Source: Pseudomonadota bacterium (lineage in GTDB: Bacteria; Pseudomonadota; Alphaproteobacteria; Sphingomonadales; Sphingomonadaceae). Taken from it: a stretch of 33,038 nucleotides of DNA. Positions within the stretch are counted from its first letter, which is position 1. Each line of letters opens with the position of its first letter. The stretch lies in contig JAEWCW010000189.1 of NCBI GenBank assembly GCA_023390415.1, positions 1 to 33,038 on the forward strand, written 5' to 3'. Shown here in pieces: positions 32,473 through 33,038 of the stretch. Below the pieces are notes generated by a model that saw only the letters and a list, made by a program, of their open reading frames with translations, searched no databases and was not told the origin of the DNA. Made by a program: the position numbers and the translations under genes.

Positions 32473-33038
32473 TCAGCCGCGCGTGTTCACCGTCGCTTCG
32501 ACCGAGAGACCGGCGCGGAGCGGCGGCGCTCCCGGTTGAGGCGCGAGGCGGATGCGCACGGGCACGCGCTGCACGACCCGGGTGAAGTTGCCGGTGGCGG
32601 TGTCGGTCGGGATCAAGGCGAATTGCGCGCCCGAGGCAGGGGACATGCTCTCGATCGTGCCGCGGAAGACGCGTCCGCCATAAGCATCGACGGCGATCTC
32701 GACCGGCTGGCCGACGCGCATGTCGGCGAGCTGGGTCTCCTTGAAATTGGCGACCACGTAAGCGGCCTCTACGGGCACGATCGAGAGCAGGGCCTGGCCC
32801 GGACGGACGAGCTGGCCGGCGCGGACAGCGCGGTTGCCGACGACGCCGTCTATGGGTGCGCGGATCACGGTGCGCTCGAGATCGAGGCGGGCAGTGCGCA
32901 AAGCGGCCTCGGCGGCGCGGACCTGTGCCTCGCCGCCGGCAACCCCGGCGGAGGCGCCGGCCGTGTTGGAGCGGAGCGCGCCGGCCTGGCTTCGGGCGGC
33001 GGCGATCGCGGCCTGCGCGGCCTGGACTTCTGCAGACG
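32473..33038 (-). CDS. emrA: EmrA/HlyD-family membrane-fusion protein (5' partial)
   Basis: The frame stays open to the window edge, so only the last 188 codons are visible and the N-terminal anchor is missing. The in-frame TTG at 32901 is not the start. Visible parts are an Ala/Arg/Gln-rich alpha-hairpin (QAAQAAIAAARSQAG), the lipoyl-like half VIRAPIDGVVGNRAVRAGQLVRPGQ, and the beta-barrel part VVANFKETQLADMRVGQPVEI, all typical of EmrA. It bridges the EmrB exporter to an outer-membrane channel. A regulator, if any, would lie beyond the window. Confidence 0.93.
   Translation of the reverse strand, partial: SAEVQAAQAAIAAARSQAGALRSNTAGASAGVAGGEAQVRAAEAALRTARLDLERTVIRAPIDGVVGNRAVRAGQLVRPGQALLSIVPVEAAYVVANFKETQLADMRVGQPVEIAVDAYGGRVFRGTIESMSPASGAQFALIPTDTATGNFTRVVQRVPVRIRLAPQPGAPPLRAGLSVEATVNTRG

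Noticed and set aside
30921..32585. 554-codon + strand frame over emrB/emrA
   Set aside because: The translation is an Asp/Glu/Gly/His-rich string typical of the complement of membrane-protein codons. EmrB on the - strand is certain.

Overview
The window looks like a chromosomal segment of a GC-rich alphaproteobacterium, most likely a sphingomonad (order Sphingomonadales). The grounds are uniformly GC-rich codon use, an exosortase A (XrtA/PEP-CTERM) exopolysaccharide locus, the alphaproteobacterial cluster chvI-chvG-hprK-rapZ-EIIA-HPr divergent from ATP-dependent pckA, an HWE-type sensor kinase and a DUF2171 protein. The species assignment is inference; no rRNA or tRNA gene was seen.

Region 1 (1-11302, + strand): nine tightly packed genes of an XrtA exopolysaccharide/protein-sorting locus. 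In order they are a chain-length determinant (5' end outside the window), a tyrosine autokinase, an outer-membrane beta-barrel, an ExeA-like AAA ATPase, a polysaccharide deacetylase, a FemAB-like protein, a glycosyltransferase, exosortase A fused to an EpsI domain, and an asparagine-synthase-like amidotransferase. Most junctions are 1-4 base start/stop overlaps, so this reads as one transcript for making, modifying and exporting an envelope polysaccharide and for processing PEP-CTERM proteins. No PEP-CTERM substrate is encoded here.

Region 2 (11245-17048): housekeeping genes. fmt-truA lie on the - strand; truA overlaps the 3' end of the amidotransferase gene tail to tail. recR and def follow on the + strand, then a 114-bp palindromic repeat, rmuC, a small exported protein and a TrmH/SpoU RNA methyltransferase. 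fmt, recR and def lack Shine-Dalgarno sequences and have promoter-like sequences placed so that transcripts could begin at the start codon.

Region 3 (16248-23150): one - strand run chvI > chvG > hprK > rapZ > EIIA > ptsH > RNA methyltransferase, joining an envelope-stress two-component system to a partial regulatory phosphotransferase chain (no EI in the window). Divergent from it is pckA, whose leader has a candidate promoter, a GC hairpin and a small palindrome; pckA ends at a strong intrinsic terminator.

Region 4 (23233-26755, + strand): small accessory genes. These are a 147-residue conserved protein of unknown function, a repeat-containing lipoprotein, a 48-residue membrane peptide under a near-consensus promoter with a palindrome across its -10, a winged-helix regulator fused to a poly-transmembrane domain, a DUF2171 protein, and an ArsN2-like acetyltransferase whose ribosome binding site lies in a hairpin.

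Region 5 (26842-33038, - strand): an overlapping Crp/Fnr regulator, 3xPAS/2xGAF HWE kinase and single-domain response regulator operon, then an emrAB-type efflux pair whose emrA runs off the window. The best candidates for something little described are the membrane winged-helix protein, the 48-residue peptide with its operator-like promoter, the occluded arsN2 start, and the overlapping Crp-kinase-receiver module. None is proven novel from sequence alone.
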